The notes beneath the pieces were generated by a model, which saw only the letters and a program-made list of their open reading frames with translations, was not told the origin of the DNA and ran no database searches. Below, piece after piece: positions 38,042 to 49,511 of a stretch of 64,000 bases of DNA. Position 1 is the stretch's first letter. Every line of letters starts with the position of its first letter. The stretch comes from Streptococcus australis (lineage in GTDB: Bacteria > Bacillota > Bacilli > Lactobacillales > Streptococcaceae): NCBI RefSeq assembly GCF_019930045.1, contig NZ_JAHZQQ010000002.1, positions 1-64,000 of the forward strand. Reading direction: 5' to 3'. The position numbers and the translations under genes were made by a program.

Positions 38042-38663
38042 AGTCTTCCAAATAAGAAGTATCATTCCATTGTAAGAGATCAAAGTGCTCAAAATCATCT
38101 GTTGTCAAAATGGTCACACTGGCATTGTCGAGACCGCCATTTTTTCGGAGTTCCTCTGGTTTATAGCCTAGAAGAGTCCGAATAGAAGCTGTTAAATTAG
38201 CGCCATGGCCAACAATTAGAATGGCCTCGCCAGACTGGTCTTTTAAACTTTTGATAAAATTTCCGGTCCGTTGGGTGGTTTCTTCAACGGATTCTGCTCC
38301 GAAAATATCGTGGTGAAACTCAGCTAAATTATGACGAAAGGCCTTCATTTCCTCCGGATAGAGAGCTTTCAGCTCCTTAATTTTTCTACCTTCTAGCCTA
38401 CCAAGTCGCCATTCCCGGAGAGCAGGAACCTCTTGAAGGGTGATGGGATGCTGATTTTGTTTGAGGAGGATTTGAGCAGTATGGACGGCTCTTGGCAAGT
38501 CGCTTGAATAAGCTGCGTCAAAGTATGTTTGAGATAGATGCTGGCCCAAGGCTTCCAACTGCTGGATGGAAGATTCTAACAGCGGAGAGTCGCCATTTGC
38601 CCCTTGGATACGGCCCTCCTCATTCCACTCAGTACGTCCGTGACGGACAAAATATAATTTCAT
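38040..38663 (-). CDS. histidine phosphatase superfamily protein (phosphoglycerate mutase-like)
   Basis: A 207-residue member of the RHG histidine phosphatase superfamily. RHG motif at residues 7-9 (VRHGRTEWNEEGRIQG), second catalytic site LIVGHGANLTA. Many such proteins are broad phosphatases rather than glycolytic mutases; the cofactor-dependent mutase GpmA is a different, longer protein. It lies 14 nt downstream of ybaK and is co-transcribed with it. Cytoplasmic; the substrate is unknown. Confidence 0.87.
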   Translation of the reverse strand: MKLYFVRHGRTEWNEEGRIQGANGDSPLLESSIQQLEALGQHLSQTYFDAAYSSDLPRAVHTAQILLKQNQHPITLQEVPALREWRLGRLEGRKIKELKALYPEEMKAFRHNLAEFHHDIFGAESVEETTQRTGNFIKSLKDQSGEAILIVGHGANLTASIRTLLGYKPEELRKNGGLDNASVTILTTDDFEHFDLLQWNDTSYLED

Positions 38664-38677
38664 ATTGGTTTTATCCT

Positions 38678-39151
38678 TTATTCGACTAAGTCCTCGAAGC
38701 TAGCCTTGACAAAATCAGCTAAATCTTGCGCCTTGATTTGAATACTGTGACCAACTTCACCTGCAGAGACAATCATTTGATCTAGGTCCAGGGCGGATTG
38801 ATCAATGAAAATAGGGTAGTTGTGTTTTTGTCGAATTCCAACAGGATTATTAGCCCCGTGGACATAGCCCGTCGTTTTTTCTAAATCTTTTTGCGGAATC
38901 ATACTAACTTTTTTATTGCCAGATAGTTTGGCTAATTTTTTCTCTGACAAATGGGCAGAGATGGGAACAATTCCGATGACAGGACCAGTTTTATCACCTG
39001 TTAAGGCTAGTGTCTTATAGATTTGGTCAGTCGTAATCCCTTCTGGAATGATTCCCTCAAGGACATTGATTTGTAATCCTGCATGGTCGATTTTTGCTTT
39101 TTGCAGTATTTGTTCAACCAATGTTTTTTTTACTTTTTGTTTTTTTGCCAT
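38678..39151 (-). CDS. ybaK: YbaK/EbsC-family Cys-tRNA(Pro) deacylase
   Basis: A 157-residue trans-editing enzyme of the YbaK/ProX fold that hydrolyses Cys-tRNA-Pro mischarged by prolyl-tRNA synthetase. Family features: KTLALTGDKTGPVIGIVPISAHLSEKKLAKLSG with the catalytic lysine, and TGYVHGANNPVGIRQKHNYPIFID near residues 94-117. ATG is preceded by GAAGAGTGAG. First gene of a minus-strand unit with the phosphatase. Confidence 0.92.
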   Translation of the reverse strand: MAKKQKVKKTLVEQILQKAKIDHAGLQINVLEGIIPEGITTDQIYKTLALTGDKTGPVIGIVPISAHLSEKKLAKLSGNKKVSMIPQKDLEKTTGYVHGANNPVGIRQKHNYPIFIDQSALDLDQMIVSAGEVGHSIQIKAQDLADFVKASFEDLVE

Positions 39152-39182
39152 CTCACTCTTCTCTTTCTCTTAATTTCCTAAC

Positions 39183-39191
39183 ATTATATCA
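39183..39191 (-). promoter_or_regulatory. promoter of the ybaK-phosphatase unit
   Basis: Minus-strand TGATATAAT, 31 nt before the ATG. Confidence 0.65.
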
Positions 39192-39215
39192 TACTCTTTG
39201 AGTTTCCGTTCAAGA

Positions 39216-39239
39216 GAAAAAGAGGCAGTTGCCTCTTTT
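39216..39239 (-). terminator. terminator of the GH25 gene
   Basis: AAAAGAGGCA-AC-TGCCTCTTTT on the minus strand, directly after the stop. Confidence 0.85.
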
Positions 39240-40101
39240 AATTCTTTTCTATAGTAAATAGTTTTCGGTAGATTTTTTCTTGATCTTGTGTGGGCGCAAT
39301 CTGGTTCAAGTCCAAGTAGTGGGTGAAGCCATTCAATTGCCCCTGAGAGGTGTACTGATGAAGATCATACTCGTCATCAGTAGATGGGGCTGCATTGTAG
39401 TAGCCGTCATCATAGTCATAAGTTGGAATCCAGAGGGCGGTAAATTTATTAGTGGAGATACTATGTTCTTCCATGAAATAGGTCCCAATATAGATTCCGA
39501 TATTTTTGGCTCCCAATGATTCTAGCTTGGCACGGAAGGCTTCCACTCCAGCGTTCATATCACCCATCGTCTTTTCTTCTACATCCAGCCAATAGTAGGT
39601 TGGTTTGTATTTTTTGGATGCCTGATAGAACTCTTCTGCTTCCTTTTCCATTTCTTTTTTGTCCTTGGCAGCTACGTAAGCATATACCGCAACTGGAATA
39701 TTTCGTTTTTGAAACTCTTTAATATGAGTTTCGTATGATTTGTCAATTCCATTTAAATAAGTCGCAGCATTTTCTTTTTTAGCTTGAGCGCCACTATGAA
39801 CTCGAACAATGACTCCAGAAACATTCTGTGCTAAGAGATCATAATCAATCTCGCTTGGCAATTGCCAACCAGAGATATCAATAATTGGTCGATTCAAAAA
39901 TTCTTGATCTAATTCTTCAACTGAGTCAGAAGAAGAGGAAGATGGGATTTTTGTTTGATTGGTTGTCTTTGCCTCTTGTAGGGTCTTGTTTCTAGCAAGT
40001 TGATTCCTTTGGATATCTGCTACTGTTTTAGAAATTATCAAAAAGGAAAAGATACTTGCGAAAAAGACAAAGAGGACAATTGGTTTAATCCTTTTTCTCA
40101 T
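39238..40101 (-). CDS. membrane-anchored GH25 muramidase
   Basis: A 287-residue glycoside hydrolase family 25 (lysozyme-type) protein. Signal anchor at about residues 6-25 with a basic start (MRKRIKPIV), a Ser-rich linker (PSSSSSDS, about 53-60), then the GH25 domain: IIDISGWQ (catalytic-site Asp75), VIVRVHSG, PVAVYAYV and YYWLDVEEKTMGD, where the DxE pair matches the GH25 active site. No cleavable-site motif or wall anchor is obvious, so it probably stays on the outer membrane face and cuts the glycan strand between MurNAc and GlcNAc. Its promoter places the -10 only 8 nt before ATG, so the mRNA may be leaderless. Confidence 0.88.
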   Translation of the reverse strand: MRKRIKPIVLFVFFASIFSFLIISKTVADIQRNQLARNKTLQEAKTTNQTKIPSSSSSDSVEELDQEFLNRPIIDISGWQLPSEIDYDLLAQNVSGVIVRVHSGAQAKKENAATYLNGIDKSYETHIKEFQKRNIPVAVYAYVAAKDKKEMEKEAEEFYQASKKYKPTYYWLDVEEKTMGDMNAGVEAFRAKLESLGAKNIGIYIGTYFMEEHSISTNKFTALWIPTYDYDDGYYNAAPSTDDEYDLHQYTSQGQLNGFTHYLDLNQIAPTQDQEKIYRKLFTIEKN

Positions 40102-40109
40102 ACAGAATC

Positions 40110-40138
40110 ATTTTACCGTAAAAGATGGAAAAAGGCAA
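40110..40138 (-). promoter_or_regulatory. promoter of the GH25 gene (predicts near-leaderless mRNA)
   Basis: On the minus strand TTGCCT, exactly 17 nt, TAAAAT, then 8 nt to the ATG. Confidence 0.7.
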
Positions 40139-40317
40139 AACAAAGGGTCCGAAAACAGGAAAAACAAGATGATATTATAGTGAATCAGAGGATTGATTTT
40201 CCTTGCTTCCTCACAATAGTTGAAGTAGAAATAAGAGTTAGACTGGTCTGTTTGATCATCTTTTGAAAGTGAAAACCGAATCTTATTTGGTCTTTCCTTT
40301 TTTTTACAATTGAAAGG

Positions 40318-40326
40318 TGATATAAT
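40318..40326 (+). promoter_or_regulatory. ftsW promoter, extended -10
   Basis: TGATATAAT, 31 nt before the ATG. The rest of 40139-40317 is AT-rich with no gene. Confidence 0.65.
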
Positions 40327-40357
40327 GAAATTTGAAAATTAGAAGTATGGGTGTTAC

Positions 40358-41596
40358 ATGAAATTAGAAAAACGTCATTTTTTAAACTATTCAATCCTGA
40401 TCCCTTACCTCCTTTTGTCAGTATTGGGATTGATTGTAGTCTACTCGACAACGAGTGCCTTAGCCATCCAAAAAGGGGTTAGTCCTTTCGGAATGATCAG
40501 AAGCCAGGGGATCTTTTTTGTTCTAAGTTTGATCACTATTCTGATTACCTATAAGGTGAAATTAAATGTCCTTAAGAAAAAGGGCTTCATTGGAATTTTC
40601 ATTATAGCTGAGACGATCCTTCTTTTGCTATCGCGTTTCATCACAGATACGGTGAATGGTGCGCATGGATGGTTGAGTTTCGGAGGTTTCTCGATTCAGC
40701 CAGCTGAGTATTTGAAGATTATCATCGTCTGGTACTTGGCCCTGGTCTTCTCTAAAAAGCAAGAAGAAATTCAACGATATGATTACCAAGCGTTAACCCA
40801 CAATCAATGGCTTCCTCGAGATTTGTCGGATTGGCGTTGGATGGTGCTCTTCCTGATTGCTATTGTGGTCATCATGCCAGACTTAGGAAATGCGACCATT
40901 CTTGCACTGACAACCTTAATTATGATTAGTGCAAGTGGCATAGCTTACCGCTGGTTCTCAAGCTTATTAGCTATCCTCGTAGGAGGTTCAACCGTTCTTC
41001 TTTATTCTATTCAGCTTATCGGGGTAGAGCGTTTCTCTAAAATCCCTGTCTTTGGATATGTAGCGAAACGATTCAGTGCTTTTTACAACCCCTTTAATGA
41101 TTTATCAGATTCGGGACACCAACTAGCCAATTCTTATTACGCCATGAGTAATGGGGGCTGGTTTGGCCTTGGGCTTGGAAATTCGATTGAAAAGCAAGGG
41201 TACTTGCCAGAAGCTCATACAGACTTTGTCTTTTCAATCGTTATTGAAGAACTTGGTTTTGTGGGAGCTAGTCTCATCCTAGCCTTGTTGTTCTTCTTAA
41301 TTTTACGCATTATTCTTGTCGGGATTCGGGCAAGAGATCCATTTAATTCAATGATGGCGATTGGTATAGGAGGGATGCTCCTGACCCAAACCTTCATCAA
41401 CATTGGTGGGATTTCTGGGCTGATTCCTTCGACAGGGGTGACCTTCCCCTTCCTTTCACAAGGAGGAAATAGTTTGTGGGTCTTATCCATTGCGATTGCC
41501 CTTGTCTTGAATATTGATGCGAGTGAAAAGCGCGCCCTAGCTACTCAAGAGGCCCCTTCTTACGAGAAGCCTCAGAAAATTCAGAGCTATTACTAA
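40358..41596 (+). CDS. ftsW: SEDS-family peptidoglycan polymerase FtsW
   Basis: Septal lipid II polymerase of the SEDS family that works with a class B penicillin-binding protein. 412 residues with about ten membrane helices. Family signatures: VNGAHGWLSFGGFSIQPAEYLKI in the middle, IMPDLGNATI (the Asp there is the conserved essential residue of SEDS proteins), HTDFVFSIVIEELGFVGA and the C-terminal IGGISGLIPSTGVTFPFLSQGG. Position immediately upstream of ppc is the streptococcal ftsW context; RodA is a separate locus. A short Shine-Dalgarno is weak or absent (GGGTG before ATG). Confidence 0.95.
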   Translation: MKLEKRHFLNYSILIPYLLLSVLGLIVVYSTTSALAIQKGVSPFGMIRSQGIFFVLSLITILITYKVKLNVLKKKGFIGIFIIAETILLLLSRFITDTVNGAHGWLSFGGFSIQPAEYLKIIIVWYLALVFSKKQEEIQRYDYQALTHNQWLPRDLSDWRWMVLFLIAIVVIMPDLGNATILALTTLIMISASGIAYRWFSSLLAILVGGSTVLLYSIQLIGVERFSKIPVFGYVAKRFSAFYNPFNDLSDSGHQLANSYYAMSNGGWFGLGLGNSIEKQGYLPEAHTDFVFSIVIEELGFVGASLILALLFFLILRIILVGIRARDPFNSMMAIGIGGMLLTQTFINIGGISGLIPSTGVTFPFLSQGGNSLWVLSIAIALVLNIDASEKRALATQEAPSYEKPQKIQSYY

Positions 41597-41624
41597 ATCG
41601 GAGTGAGTAAAGAAAGGAGTTATC

Positions 41625-44450
41625 ATGACTTTACAAAAACTAGAGAGCTACACCAACAAAGAGATTATCAAAGAAGAAGCTGAGATTTTAACAACTATTT
41701 TAGAAGATATTGCTAAAAATTTGGTGAGTCCAGAAACCTTTGATAAGATTCTTGAATTGAAAAAACTATCTGTTTCAAAAGATTATTTAAATTTGGATCA
41801 AATTGTCAAAGATCTATCAAATGAAGAGATGACTGTGATTTCTCGCTACTTTGCCATTCTTCCCTTGTTGATTAATATCTCTGAAGACGTCGATTTGGCT
41901 TTTGAAATCAATCATCAAAATAATGTGGGACAAGACTATCTTGGAAAGCTGTCGTCCACCATTCGCCAGGTGGCTGAGACTGAAAATGCTCAGGAAATCT
42001 TGGAACACCTCAATGTGGTACCGGTATTGACCGCTCATCCGACCCAAGTACAACGGAAAACCATGTTGGACTTAACCACTCACATTCACAGTCTTTTGCG
42101 CCAACACCGGGATGTAAAAGCTGGCTTGATGAACGAGACCAAATGGTACAATAATTTGCGTCGTAATATTGAAATTATGATGCAAACCGATATGATCCGT
42201 GAAAAGAAACTCAAGGTAACCAATGAGATTACCAACGTCATGGAATACTATAATAGCTCCTTCCTTCAGGCTGTTCCCAACTTAATGTTGGAATACAAAC
42301 GTCTTGCCAAAGAGCAAGGGATTGAGTTGCAACACCCCAAACCGATTACGATGGGAATGTGGATCGGTGGAGACCGGGATGGGAATCCTTTTGTAACTGC
42401 AGAGACCTTGAAGCGATCAGCTACGATTCAAAGTGAAGTCATTCTGAACTATTATATTCAGAAAATCTCTAGTCTTTATCGGAACTTCTCCCTCTCTACC
42501 AATCTTTCAAAAACCAGTCAAGCGGTTGAAGAGATGGCAGCTCGTTCCAGTGATACATCTGTCTTTAGAGAGAAGGAGCCTTACCGTCGGGCCTTCCATT
42601 ATATTCAATCCAAGTTGGTCCAAACCTTATTGAATATTAAGGAATGGTCTGTCGTTGGCTCAACAGTAGATGACCGTCATCCGGTTGAACGTCTTCTCGG
42701 TGCTCACACCCATCAACAAGGAGTGGTTTCTGATTATATTGGTAATCGCATCAGTGGAGCTATCCAAGAGTTGGCAGAAGATCGTCCTCCTTATTACGAA
42801 ACAGTTGAAGAATTTAAACAGGATTTGACCCTTATTCAAGAATCATTGATTGAAAATAAGGCAGAAGCCTTAATCTCAGGAGAGTTTGCTGAGTTATTAG
42901 AAGCAGTAGAAGTCTTTGGATTCTTCTTGGCTTCAATCGATATGCGTCAAGATTCGAGTGTACATGAAGCCTGTGTTGCGGAACTTCTCAAAGAAGCTGG
43001 AATCAATGACCATTATAGTGATTTGTCAGAAGACGAAAAGTGCGAGTTGCTTTTACAAGAGTTGTTAGAAGATCCTCGGATTTTATCTGCTACCCATGCA
43101 GAAAAATCAGAATTGCTTGAAAAAGAATTAGCTATTTTCCAAACAGCGCGTGAATTAAAAGACCGCTTAGGAGAAGATGTCATTCGCCAAACCATTATTT
43201 CTCACGCAACCAGTGTATCGGATATGCTTGAGTTGGCTATCATGTTGAAAGAAGTGGGACTGATTGACAAAGAAAGCGCACGTGTGCAAATTGTTCCTCT
43301 TTTTGAGACCATCGAAGACTTGGATCAATCAGAAGATACAATGAGAAAGTATCTATCACTTCCAATTGCTAAGCGCTGGATTGCTTCTAAGAATAACTAC
43401 CAAGAAATTATGCTTGGTTATTCAGATAGTAACAAAGACGGTGGTTATCTATCTTCTTGTTGGACTCTTTATAAGGCCCAGCAACAATTAACAGCGATTG
43501 GCGACGAGTTTGGTGTCAAAATTACCTTTTTCCATGGCCGTGGGGGAACGGTTGGTCGTGGGGGTGGTCCAACCTATGAAGCCATCACCTCACAACCATT
43601 GAGATCCATTAATGACCGCATTCGTTTGACTGAGCAAGGTGAGGTAATTGGCAATAAATATGGGAACAAGGATGCAGCTTATTACAACTTGGAAATGTTG
43701 GTATCTGCAACGATTAACCGGATGATTGCTAAGCAGAAGAGTGAAAAGAGCATGTCCGATCAGTACAATGAGATAATGGACCAGATTGTCAATCGTAGCT
43801 ACGATATTTATCGTGAACTGGTGTTTGGTAATGAGCATTTCTATGATTACTTCTTCGAATCCAGTCCGATTAAGGCGATTTCTAGTTTCAATATTGGTTC
43901 CCGTCCAGCAGCCCGTAAGACCATCAAAGAAATCGGTGGCCTGCGTGCCATTCCTTGGGTCTTCTCATGGTCACAAAGTCGGGTGATGTTCCCTGGTTGG
44001 TACGGTGTTGGTTCTAGCTTTAAGGAATTTATCGATGCAGATCCAGAAAACATTGAAACCTTGCGTTATATGTACCAAAAATGGCCATTCTTCAAGTCTC
44101 TTCTTTCAAACGTAGACATGGTGCTCTCAAAAGCCAATATGAACATTGCTTTTGAATACGCCAAGCTGTGTGAAGAAGAGGAGGTTCGTGACATCTTCAA
44201 TATTATCCTGGACGAGTGGCAATTGACTAAGGATGTTATTTTACAGATTGAAGGTCACGATGAACTCTTGGCTGAGAACCCTTATCTAAAAGATAGTTTA
44301 GATTATCGTATGCCATACTTTAATGTTCTGAACTATATTCAATTAGAATTAATTAAACGCCAAAGACGCGGTGAATTGCCTGCTGATCAGGACAAGTTGA
44401 TTCATATCACGATCAATGGTGTCGCGACAGGATTGCGTAATTCTGGTTAA
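41625..44450 (+). CDS. ppc: phosphoenolpyruvate carboxylase
   Basis: Carboxylates phosphoenolpyruvate to oxaloacetate, the anaplerotic step for aspartate-family amino acids in streptococci lacking a full TCA cycle. 941 residues, full length. Catalytic His138 in [11 protein letters not shown], the glycine-rich [14 protein letters not shown] loop, [10 protein letters not shown] motif, and the C-terminal NTG-type terminus GLRNSG. AAAGGAG precedes ATG. Likely co-transcribed with ftsW (28-nt gap) and closed by a perfect terminator. Confidence 0.98.
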   Translation: MTLQKLESYTNKEIIKEEAEILTTILEDIAKNLVSPETFDKILELKKLSVSKDYLNLDQIVKDLSNEEMTVISRYFAILPLLINISEDVDLAFEINHQNNVGQDYLGKLSSTIRQVAETENAQEILEHLNVVPVLTAHPTQVQRKTMLDLTTHIHSLLRQHRDVKAGLMNETKWYNNLRRNIEIMMQTDMIREKKLKVTNEITNVMEYYNSSFLQAVPNLMLEYKRLAKEQGIELQHPKPITMGMWIGGDRDGNPFVTAETLKRSATIQSEVILNYYIQKISSLYRNFSLSTNLSKTSQAVEEMAARSSDTSVFREKEPYRRAFHYIQSKLVQTLLNIKEWSVVGSTVDDRHPVERLLGAHTHQQGVVSDYIGNRISGAIQELAEDRPPYYETVEEFKQDLTLIQESLIENKAEALISGEFAELLEAVEVFGFFLASIDMRQDSSVHEACVAELLKEAGINDHYSDLSEDEKCELLLQELLEDPRILSATHAEKSELLEKELAIFQTARELKDRLGEDVIRQTIISHATSVSDMLELAIMLKEVGLIDKESARVQIVPLFETIEDLDQSEDTMRKYLSLPIAKRWIASKNNYQEIMLGYSDSNKDGGYLSSCWTLYKAQQQLTAIGDEFGVKITFFHGRGGTVGRGGGPTYEAITSQPLRSINDRIRLTEQGEVIGNKYGNKDAAYYNLEMLVSATINRMIAKQKSEKSMSDQYNEIMDQIVNRSYDIYRELVFGNEHFYDYFFESSPIKAISSFNIGSRPAARKTIKEIGGLRAIPWVFSWSQSRVMFPGWYGVGSSFKEFIDADPENIETLRYMYQKWPFFKSLLSNVDMVLSKANMNIAFEYAKLCEEEEVRDIFNIILDEWQLTKDVILQIEGHDELLAENPYLKDSLDYRMPYFNVLNYIQLELIKRQRRGELPADQDKLIHITINGVATGLRNSG

Positions 44451-44461
44451 TCGTGAACCAT

Positions 44462-44494
44462 AAAACCAATCCCGATTAAAGGGATTGGTTTTTT
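44462..44494 (+). terminator. ppc terminator
   Basis: AAAACCAATCCC / GGGATTGGTTTT stem with a 7-nt loop. Confidence 0.92.
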
Positions 44495-44661
44495 ACTGGA
44501 ATAAAGTGAAAATGATTGTGAAAAAACTCGAAAATTGGTCGCAAAAAATGAAAAATCTAGCTGTTTATTTCAAAAAAGAAGTGGAAATAAGATTTCACAA
44601 ACTTTCATTTGGGTAAATTCCTTTAAGAAAAAAGAAATAAGAAAAAAAGCTAGTAAAACAC

Positions 44662-44689
44662 TTGCAATTTAGACGAAATTTGATAAAAT
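44662..44689 (+). promoter_or_regulatory. tuf promoter
   Basis: TTGCAA, 16 nt, TAAAAT. The interval 44495-44661 is AT-rich and shows no gene. Confidence 0.75.
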
Positions 44690-44760
44690 AGTAAGGAAAG
44701 TTAGACTGTATTGCCTACTGTCTATCTATAAAATATATTTTATTGGAGGCTTTTACTCAA

Positions 44761-45957
<1,197 letters not shown>

Positions 45958-45998
45958 TTCGATCTAGTTCCCAGATTAACAATTATATAGACAGACAG

Positions 45999-46024
45999 AA
46001 AACCCCGTGAAGACGGGGTTTTTA
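45999..46024 (+). terminator. tuf terminator
   Basis: AAAACCCCGT-GAAG-ACGGGGTTTT. Confidence 0.93.
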
Positions 46025-46056
46025 TTGTTTTAAAAAGTAAAAGAGTTTGTGCAACC

Positions 46057-46085
46057 TTTCATTATGACGAAATTTATGGTAAAAT
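46057..46085 (+). promoter_or_regulatory. tpiA promoter
   Basis: TTTCAT, 17 nt ending TGG, then TAAAAT. Confidence 0.7.
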
Positions 46086-46120
46086 AGGTTGTATAAAATT
46101 AGAAAAACGAGGTATGTGAA

Positions 46121-46879
46121 ATGTCACGTAAACCATTTATTGCTGGTAACTGGAAAATGAACAAAAATCCAGAAGAAGCAAAAGCATTCGTTGAAGCAGT
46201 AGCATCAAAACTTCCTTCATCTGATCTTGTTGAAGCTGGGATTGCAGCTCCTGCACTTGACTTGACAACTGTTCTTGCTGCTGCTAAAGGTTCAAACCTT
46301 AAAGTTGCTGCTCAAAACTGCTACTTTGAAAACGCTGGGGCCTTCACTGGTGAAACTAGCCCACAAGTTTTGAAAGAAATCGGTACTGACTATGTTGTGA
46401 TCGGGCACTCAGAACGTCGTGATTACTTCCACGAAACAGACGAAGACATCAACAAAAAAGCAAAAGCTATCTTTGCAAATGGTTTGCTTCCAATCATCTG
46501 TTGTGGTGAAAGCCTTGAAACTTACGAAGCTGGTAAAGCGGCTGAATTCGTAGGTGCTCAAGTATCTGCTGCTTTGGCTGGTTTGACTCCTGAGCAAGTA
46601 GCTGCATCTGTTATCGCTTATGAGCCAATCTGGGCGATCGGTACTGGTAAATCTGCATCACAAGACGATGCACAAAAAATGTGTAAAGTGGTTCGTGACG
46701 TTGTAGCTGCTGACTTCGGTCAAGAAGTAGCTGACAAAGTACGTGTCCAATATGGTGGTTCAGTGAAACCTGAAAACGTTGCTGAATACATGGCTTGTCC
46801 AGACGTTGATGGAGCTCTTGTTGGTGGTGCATCACTTGATCCAGAAAGCTTCTTGGCATTGTTGAACTTCGTAAACTAA
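46121..46879 (+). CDS. tpiA: triosephosphate isomerase
   Basis: Interconverts dihydroxyacetone phosphate and glyceraldehyde-3-phosphate in glycolysis. 252 residues; Lys12 in GNWKMNK, His96 in VIGHSERR, Glu168 in [11 protein letters not shown], phosphate-binding loop GGASLD near the C-terminus. High codon bias. There is no dedicated terminator: repeat copy C starts 13 nt downstream and ends in one. Order tuf-tpiA-murN-murM matches S. mutans. Confidence 0.98.
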   Translation: MSRKPFIAGNWKMNKNPEEAKAFVEAVASKLPSSDLVEAGIAAPALDLTTVLAAAKGSNLKVAAQNCYFENAGAFTGETSPQVLKEIGTDYVVIGHSERRDYFHETDEDINKKAKAIFANGLLPIICCGESLETYEAGKAAEFVGAQVSAALAGLTPEQVAASVIAYEPIWAIGTGKSASQDDAQKMCKVVRDVVAADFGQEVADKVRVQYGGSVKPENVAEYMACPDVDGALVGGASLDPESFLALLNFVN

Positions 46880-46892
46880 TCGAACATAAAAA

Positions 46893-47068
46893 GAGAGTGG
46901 GACAGAAATCGGTAATTCGTTAGAATTCGATTTCGTCGTCCCACCTTCGCACAGTTGAGTAGGGCTGTAAAAGCTGATGAAATCAGCGTAGTAGAGCCCA
47001 CTCAACCACTGCGTCTTGCTCGACAATCCAAAAACAATTGAGAGGCTAGGACTTTTGTCCCAGTCTCT
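46893..47068 (+). repeat. ~175-bp structured dispersed repeat, copy C
   Basis: Plus-orientation copy between tpiA and murN. Same arms (AGTTGAGTAGGGCT / AGCCCACTCAAC, GCTGAT-GAA-ATCAGC) and the same terminal hairpin GAGGCT-A-GGAC-TTTT-GTCC...TCTC with T-rich tail. It provides the tpiA terminator. Confidence 0.9.
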
Positions 47069-47080
47069 TTTCTTGTCTTA

Positions 47081-47107
47081 AAAAAACCAGCTAGAAGGCT
47101 GGTTTTG
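47081..47107 (-). terminator. murN terminator
   Basis: AACCAGC / GCTGGTT stem with a 5-nt loop; T7 tail on the minus strand. Confidence 0.85.
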
Positions 47108-47112
47108 TTTTT

Positions 47113-48288
47113 TTATGAGCGTCCTAAGATTCGTTTGATCAAGGACAAGGCTTTGAATTTCAGAGGATTTGGGTAATAACGGAAGGTTCCCATCTTACGG
47201 ACGATGTAGCCATTGAAGTTCTGTTTGAAACGAAGAACGCCGTCTGAACCGTCGAAGATCCCTTGAATACCAAGGAAATTGTATAAGGTGATTCCTTTTT
47301 CTAGTGCACGCTTCATGGCATGGTATTGAATCAAGAAGGCTGCAGAGAATTTCTGATATTTGGTATACGAACCACCAAACAAATAGGTCACTTCTGATGG
47401 ATTATAGATGATTAGGGCACAGGCCAAGGGCACTGTTTCAGCTGTTTCGTCCGCCAAGGTCTCCCGGACAATTGTCTTTTGTTTCTCTAATTTTTGCAAT
47501 TGTTGCTCATATTGTTTGGATGAAGGATTGAGCAAGGAAATCTTCTGGTCTAAGTAAGCGAGTGCATCTGCTGTATTGATTTCAGCAATGAGAAATTCTG
47601 CCTTGTCTCCAAAGGTATCATAGAGATCGTAGTAGTAGTCCAGGCTCTTGTCTTCAAAGCCTTGACGTTTTCCAGTTTCCTCAATAATTTGTTTAAACTG
47701 AGGGATTTCCTCTCTCCTAATATTTCGAATGGAAATATCATAGTTGAGGGCAGTCGTGATATTCCGGCTACAGTTCTTATTGAAGGATTTTAGGAGAGAT
47801 TTCGCATCATAATCAGTTAGGTCCTTCAGATAATGCCAAACAGGTTCTCCTCCCGGATAGCCTACTTGTAAGCCATCAAATTGATAGCCAAGATCCAGTA
47901 ATGAATGGAGAAGTTGTTTTTGCTCTTCTTCGGTCGGGTTTCCATTGCTATCGAAAACTTGATAGTGGTCATAGGGTTTTAAAAGAAATTCGATACCACC
48001 ATTTTCTTTTACATAATCCTGTAATGCTTTATAAAAATCTGGTAGGTAGCGAGCATCCGTCACGATTGGTCCACTATTGATTTCGTAATGCAAGCCTCCC
48101 GTCATGGGTAGACTATATAAAATGGCAGAGATAGCTAATGTTCCTTGCTCTTCCCATCCAATATATTGAATAGTTGCGCCTCTTTTTTGAAGCAAATCAG
48201 CCATTTCAATACTCTGTAAAAAAGAGTGATTGGAAGTAGTGAGAGAGTGTTGGTAAAATTCTTCCCTACTAATAATATTGAATGTCAT
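47113..48288 (-). CDS. murN: FemX/MurN-type aminoacyltransferase
   Basis: A 391-residue FemABX-family enzyme that adds an amino acid from aminoacyl-tRNA to the peptidoglycan stem-peptide branch. Two GNAT-like halves (FLQSIEMADLLQKRGATIQYIGW at the N-terminus; LIIYNPSEVTYLFGGSYTKYQKFSAAFLIQYHAMKRALEKG near the C-terminus) separated by a long coiled-coil arm (about 255-290; ISLLNPSSKQYEQQLQKLEKQK) as in FemX/FemA. Order and pairing with the upstream gene suggest MurN (second residue of the branch); the exact residue added cannot be told. It lies 8 nt downstream of murM in the same operon. Confidence 0.85.
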   Translation of the reverse strand: MTFNIISREEFYQHSLTTSNHSFLQSIEMADLLQKRGATIQYIGWEEQGTLAISAILYSLPMTGGLHYEINSGPIVTDARYLPDFYKALQDYVKENGGIEFLLKPYDHYQVFDSNGNPTEEEQKQLLHSLLDLGYQFDGLQVGYPGGEPVWHYLKDLTDYDAKSLLKSFNKNCSRNITTALNYDISIRNIRREEIPQFKQIIEETGKRQGFEDKSLDYYYDLYDTFGDKAEFLIAEINTADALAYLDQKISLLNPSSKQYEQQLQKLEKQKTIVRETLADETAETVPLACALIIYNPSEVTYLFGGSYTKYQKFSAAFLIQYHAMKRALEKGITLYNFLGIQGIFDGSDGVLRFKQNFNGYIVRKMGTFRYYPNPLKFKALSLIKRILGRS

Positions 48289-48296
48289 AGGTCACC

Positions 48297-49511
48297 TTAC
48301 TGTTTATTTCTTAGTTTTTTTCGTAATTGATAGGCCTTGTTAACAAGGGGATAAAGAATACTTGTTGGGAGGTTGAATTCGCCAACAAATTCTTCAATCA
48401 TTGGATTAAATTTTGACTTGAAGTGGTAGAGTCCTCCATCTAAATGGTTCTCAACTCCTCCCATATTTTGCCAATCAGCTCCACGGTCAAAGGCATGCTG
48501 GGCTGTTTCATACCAGGTCAAAATGGCTGGTTGATAACGGCGGAAGTTCTCATCCATCCCTGCATAGACATTCTCTGAAGTGCCTCCAAATTCAAGAGTC
48601 AAGGTTCCAGAAAGAGAAACGATTTCTTGGCCGCCTTTTAGCTCTTGATGGAGAAATTGGATTTCTTCTTCCAAACGTTCTTTTTCTTGACGGTTGTTGT
48701 CAATCTTGCCTGGTTTTGTTTTTTCGTTAAAACGACTAGCTTCTGCTTGATTTTTTTCAAGTTGCTCTTTGAGTGAAGCAAGGCGTTGAGCCAAGTTAAT
48801 TCTTGATAGAGTGATGTAAGATTGTCCTGCATAGGTTGTTAGCAGTTTCTCATAATAGTCCTTTCCACGAAGATGGATGCCTTTTCGTGCTTCTGTCTTT
48901 TTCATCAGAGCTGCAAATTCGTCTAAGAGTTCAGTGCCTCCAAAGATGACTTCAACTCCTTTATTTCGAGCAGTCCGAATGGCTTGCTTGGTGGATTTGG
49001 ACAGTTGGTCCTCAGTGAAGTATTCCTTATAGATATTGGCCTGGAAACGTGGTTGAATGGTTTCTCCCATGTCTTCTGTCCGTCCAACCCATTCCACTCC
49101 ACATTCTTTTAAGGATTGGATAATCGCCAAAGTAGCCTCTTGATCACTTGTTTCTTGGCCGATTAATCCTTTTCTTAGGAAAAGAGAGGGATCAAACTTG
49201 GCGAAGACAGCACGCTTGCTTTTAGCATATGTTTTGATGGATTGGAGCATGAAGGCTACTAATTCACTGTTTTTGTAATCCATAATAGGTCCACGTGGGA
49301 TATAGAGCATGGTAAAACCAAGTGGAAGTGGCTGGATTAAAATACTTGCGACAGCGACTAGTTTGTGATCTTGGTAAACGCCAAGGCGCTCATTGCCCCA
49401 GTTGTCTTTGATCTTTGCCCAATCGGAGCTCTGAAGCAAATTGGTTTGGGGGCTAGTTTTAACGAATTCATCATGTTCTTCGGCAGTAATGCCGATTTTG
49501 TATGTATACAT
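48297..49511 (-). CDS. murM: FemX/MurM-type aminoacyltransferase
   Basis: A 404-residue FemABX paralogue, N-terminus MYTYKIGITAEEHDEFV then NLLQSSDWAKIKDNWGNERLGVY; FemABX core FTMLYIPRGPIMDY; long coiled-coil arm (about 250-300, ending IQFLHQELKGGQEI); second half EFGGTSENVYAGMDENFRRYQPAILTWYETAQHAFDRG. By order it is MurM (first Ser/Ala of the branch, important for beta-lactam resistance in pneumococcus). An upstream ATG would add MGTPL, but ATG 49511 shares one base with the previous stop (TAATG). MurM/MurN assignment could be swapped. Confidence 0.83.
   Translation of the reverse strand: MYTYKIGITAEEHDEFVKTSPQTNLLQSSDWAKIKDNWGNERLGVYQDHKLVAVASILIQPLPLGFTMLYIPRGPIMDYKNSELVAFMLQSIKTYAKSKRAVFAKFDPSLFLRKGLIGQETSDQEATLAIIQSLKECGVEWVGRTEDMGETIQPRFQANIYKEYFTEDQLSKSTKQAIRTARNKGVEVIFGGTELLDEFAALMKKTEARKGIHLRGKDYYEKLLTTYAGQSYITLSRINLAQRLASLKEQLEKNQAEASRFNEKTKPGKIDNNRQEKERLEEEIQFLHQELKGGQEIVSLSGTLTLEFGGTSENVYAGMDENFRRYQPAILTWYETAQHAFDRGADWQNMGGVENHLDGGLYHFKSKFNPMIEEFVGEFNLPTSILYPLVNKAYQLRKKLRNKQ

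Noticed and set aside
46832-47026. 64-codon minus frame over repeat copy C
   Set aside because: It runs through the repeat and the tpiA end in another frame, with no promoter or ribosome site. It is the type of spurious protein such repeats create.
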